Below, piece by piece: positions 4,309-5,324 of a DNA stretch of 5,324 bases; the first letter of the stretch is position 1, and every line of letters starts with the position of its first letter. A program made the translations under genes and the position numbers. The DNA comes from Planctomycetota bacterium (GTDB lineage: Bacteria > Planctomycetota > UBA1135). Below the pieces are notes generated by a model. That model made no database searches, was not told where the DNA came from, and saw only the letters and a program-made list of their open reading frames with translations. The stretch spans positions 1 through 5,324 of the forward strand of contig DNPI01000010.1 in NCBI GenBank assembly GCA_003501525.1, read 5' to 3'.

Positions 4309-5324
4309 TCAAGATCGGATACACCCACCAAAGTCTTCGGCAATCTCCGCAACCTTTTTCAAAAATCCTTGCTCATCGGCCTCACTAAGAGTGCGATCAA
4401 ACGCCCGGAGAGAAACACGAAAAGCCAAGCTGCGCACTCCTGGATCCAAGGGAGCGCCCTCGAAAACATCAAACAACGAGAGGCTTTCCAGGAAATCGCC
4501 GCCCGCACTCACAAGTGACTTTTCAACATCGACATAAGGCACTGAATTCGGCAGCGCAAGGGCAACATCAATCTTGGTCGCAGGGTACCGCGAAGGTGGT
4601 TGGAATGGCACAAGCTCGTCACCGAATGAAGCCAAACAAGCATCGATATCAAAAAGGAACCAGCCGATATCCGTCTTTCCTTTGCCCATCATTTCACGAA
4701 TCTCAGGCTTCACAACGCCAGCCGCAGCGACATTCGCATCCAAGACATCCCAGTATTTGCTCCGAATCGGATGCGCCCAAGGAAAACTGTCCAGCGGGCC
4801 ATCACAAGGATCGCTCGCAACAAATCGCGCAGTAGAAAAAATATCGTTGGCCAGAGACATCACTCGACCGAAAAGCGATGCCGGCCCATCAGCCACCTCG
4901 CCATGCGGTCCCCACATAACTACGCCGAGCCAAGTCTTCTCTTCTGGTTGATCTCCAGCCAGAGGAGAATAACCCTTGCCTATTTCGAAGAGCATCCCCT
5001 CGGGGTTCTCGCGCAGATTCCCTCGAGCCTGATTGAACAACGAAACGATCGGATTCTGGCGAACCAAGTCCACCCCATCCTGCACTGGATTTCTTAGCTG
5101 AACAAAAGAAGAAGGGTCAAGCCCAACTGCAACCACCGAATCTCTACCAAGGAATGTGTAAGCATGTGTTTCGAAGCCCTGATGTGAACCCGCCAGTCGC
5201 CGCGTTAAATCACGCACCAAACGCCGGCGACCATCCCACTCAGGAGAAGGGGTTGGGGCTACAAGCGGGGCAGGTTCAATCTTGTCGTATCCCAACATTC
5301 GCCCCACCTCTTCAAGAACGTCTT
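4309..5324 (-). CDS. pheT: Phenylalanyl-tRNA synthetase beta subunit (partial, C-terminal ~337 aa)
   Basis: PheT is the beta subunit of the cytoplasmic alpha2-beta2 enzyme that charges tRNA-Phe; the alpha subunit holds the active site, while beta contributes tRNA binding and editing. The reading frame is open from the right window edge (DVLEEVGRMLGYDKI...), so the GTG at 5307 is internal and the N-terminal part of this usually ~800-aa protein lies outside the window. Visible are the end of the B5 domain with E-V-G-R-M-L-G-Y-D-K-I, the catalytic-core-like domain with R-N-P-V and L-F-E-I-G-K-G-Y, and the anticodon-binding FDX-ACB domain over the last ~95 residues (Y-P-A-T-K-I-D-V-A-L onwards, with S-L-F-D-V-F-E-G, S-L-A-F-R-V and D-R-T-L). 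The common R-x-S-L-L-P-G-L-L stretch is changed here to R-Q-N-P-I-V-S-L-F. The stop is TGA at 4311-4309. A pheS gene, if adjacent, would be upstream outside the window. Confidence 0.94.
   Translation of the reverse strand, partial: DVLEEVGRMLGYDKIEPAPLVAPTPSPEWDGRRRLVRDLTRRLAGSHQGFETHAYTFLGRDSVVAVGLDPSSFVQLRNPVQDGVDLVRQNPIVSLFNQARGNLRENPEGMLFEIGKGYSPLAGDQPEEKTWLGVVMWGPHGEVADGPASLFGRVMSLANDIFSTARFVASDPCDGPLDSFPWAHPIRSKYWDVLDANVAAAGVVKPEIREMMGKGKTDIGWFLFDIDACLASFGDELVPFQPPSRYPATKIDVALALPNSVPYVDVEKSLVSAGGDFLESLSLFDVFEGAPLDPGVRSLAFRVSLRAFDRTLSEADEQGFLKKVAEIAEDFGGCIRS

Noticed and set aside
4515..5097. Three overlapping plus-strand ORFs (106-125 codons) within pheT
   Set aside because: All are antisense to the conserved PheT C-terminal region and show no family features.
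5305..5307. GTG at 5307 as the start of pheT
   Set aside because: The frame stays open to the window edge and encodes conserved B5-domain residues (E-V-G-R-M-L-G-Y-D) through this codon, so it is an internal valine.

Overview
This is a compact, gene-dense bacterial chromosomal window in which almost every base is coding. The genes indicate a Gram-negative-type envelope: a GmhB-like heptose bisphosphate phosphatase (ADP-heptose/LPS core pathway) and a polyprenyl-phosphate sugar phosphotransferase that starts exopolysaccharide or O-antigen synthesis. Housekeeping translation genes (efp, pheT) sit among them. I cannot fix the phylum. The long-form LOG protein, the DUF5658-like membrane protein and the scarcity of Shine-Dalgarno sequences would fit a non-model phylum such as a planctomycete or PVC relative, but that is a low-confidence inference. 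I see no mobile element, CRISPR array, rRNA or tRNA.

Layout from left to right. Bases 1-182 hold, on the minus strand, the N-terminal 60 codons of a zinc-ribbon plus membrane-helix protein that runs off the window. After a 121-bp divergent intergenic region comes efp (304-882, plus), encoding elongation factor P with the modifiable loop lysine. It converges on a LOG/TIGR00730-type Rossmann protein (879-1646, minus); the two stop codons share one CTAG. A 26-bp gap separates the LOG gene from the divergent gmhB gene (1673-2254, plus), and both start with GTG. gmhB converges on the downstream end of a minus-strand unit across a 7-bp gap, where a hairpin contains both stop codons.

The minus-strand unit reads, in transcription order, pheT (3' part only, 5324-4309), an 89-bp gap with a terminator-like hairpin, a 500-aa sugar transferase (4219-2717), and a DUF5658-like three-helix membrane protein (2717-2262) that is translationally coupled to the transferase by a TGATG stop/start overlap.

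Functionally, the transferase and its coupled membrane partner probably act together at the inner membrane in surface polysaccharide initiation, and GmhB supplies heptose precursor for LPS. EF-P and PheT are translation functions whose placement looks incidental. The most notable non-coding pattern is that three genes without a Shine-Dalgarno sequence (zinc ribbon, LOG, gmhB) each have a TAGA(C/G)T box 6-7 nt before the start codon, the spacing expected for leaderless transcripts. The window is otherwise ordinary; I found no convincing new multi-gene system.
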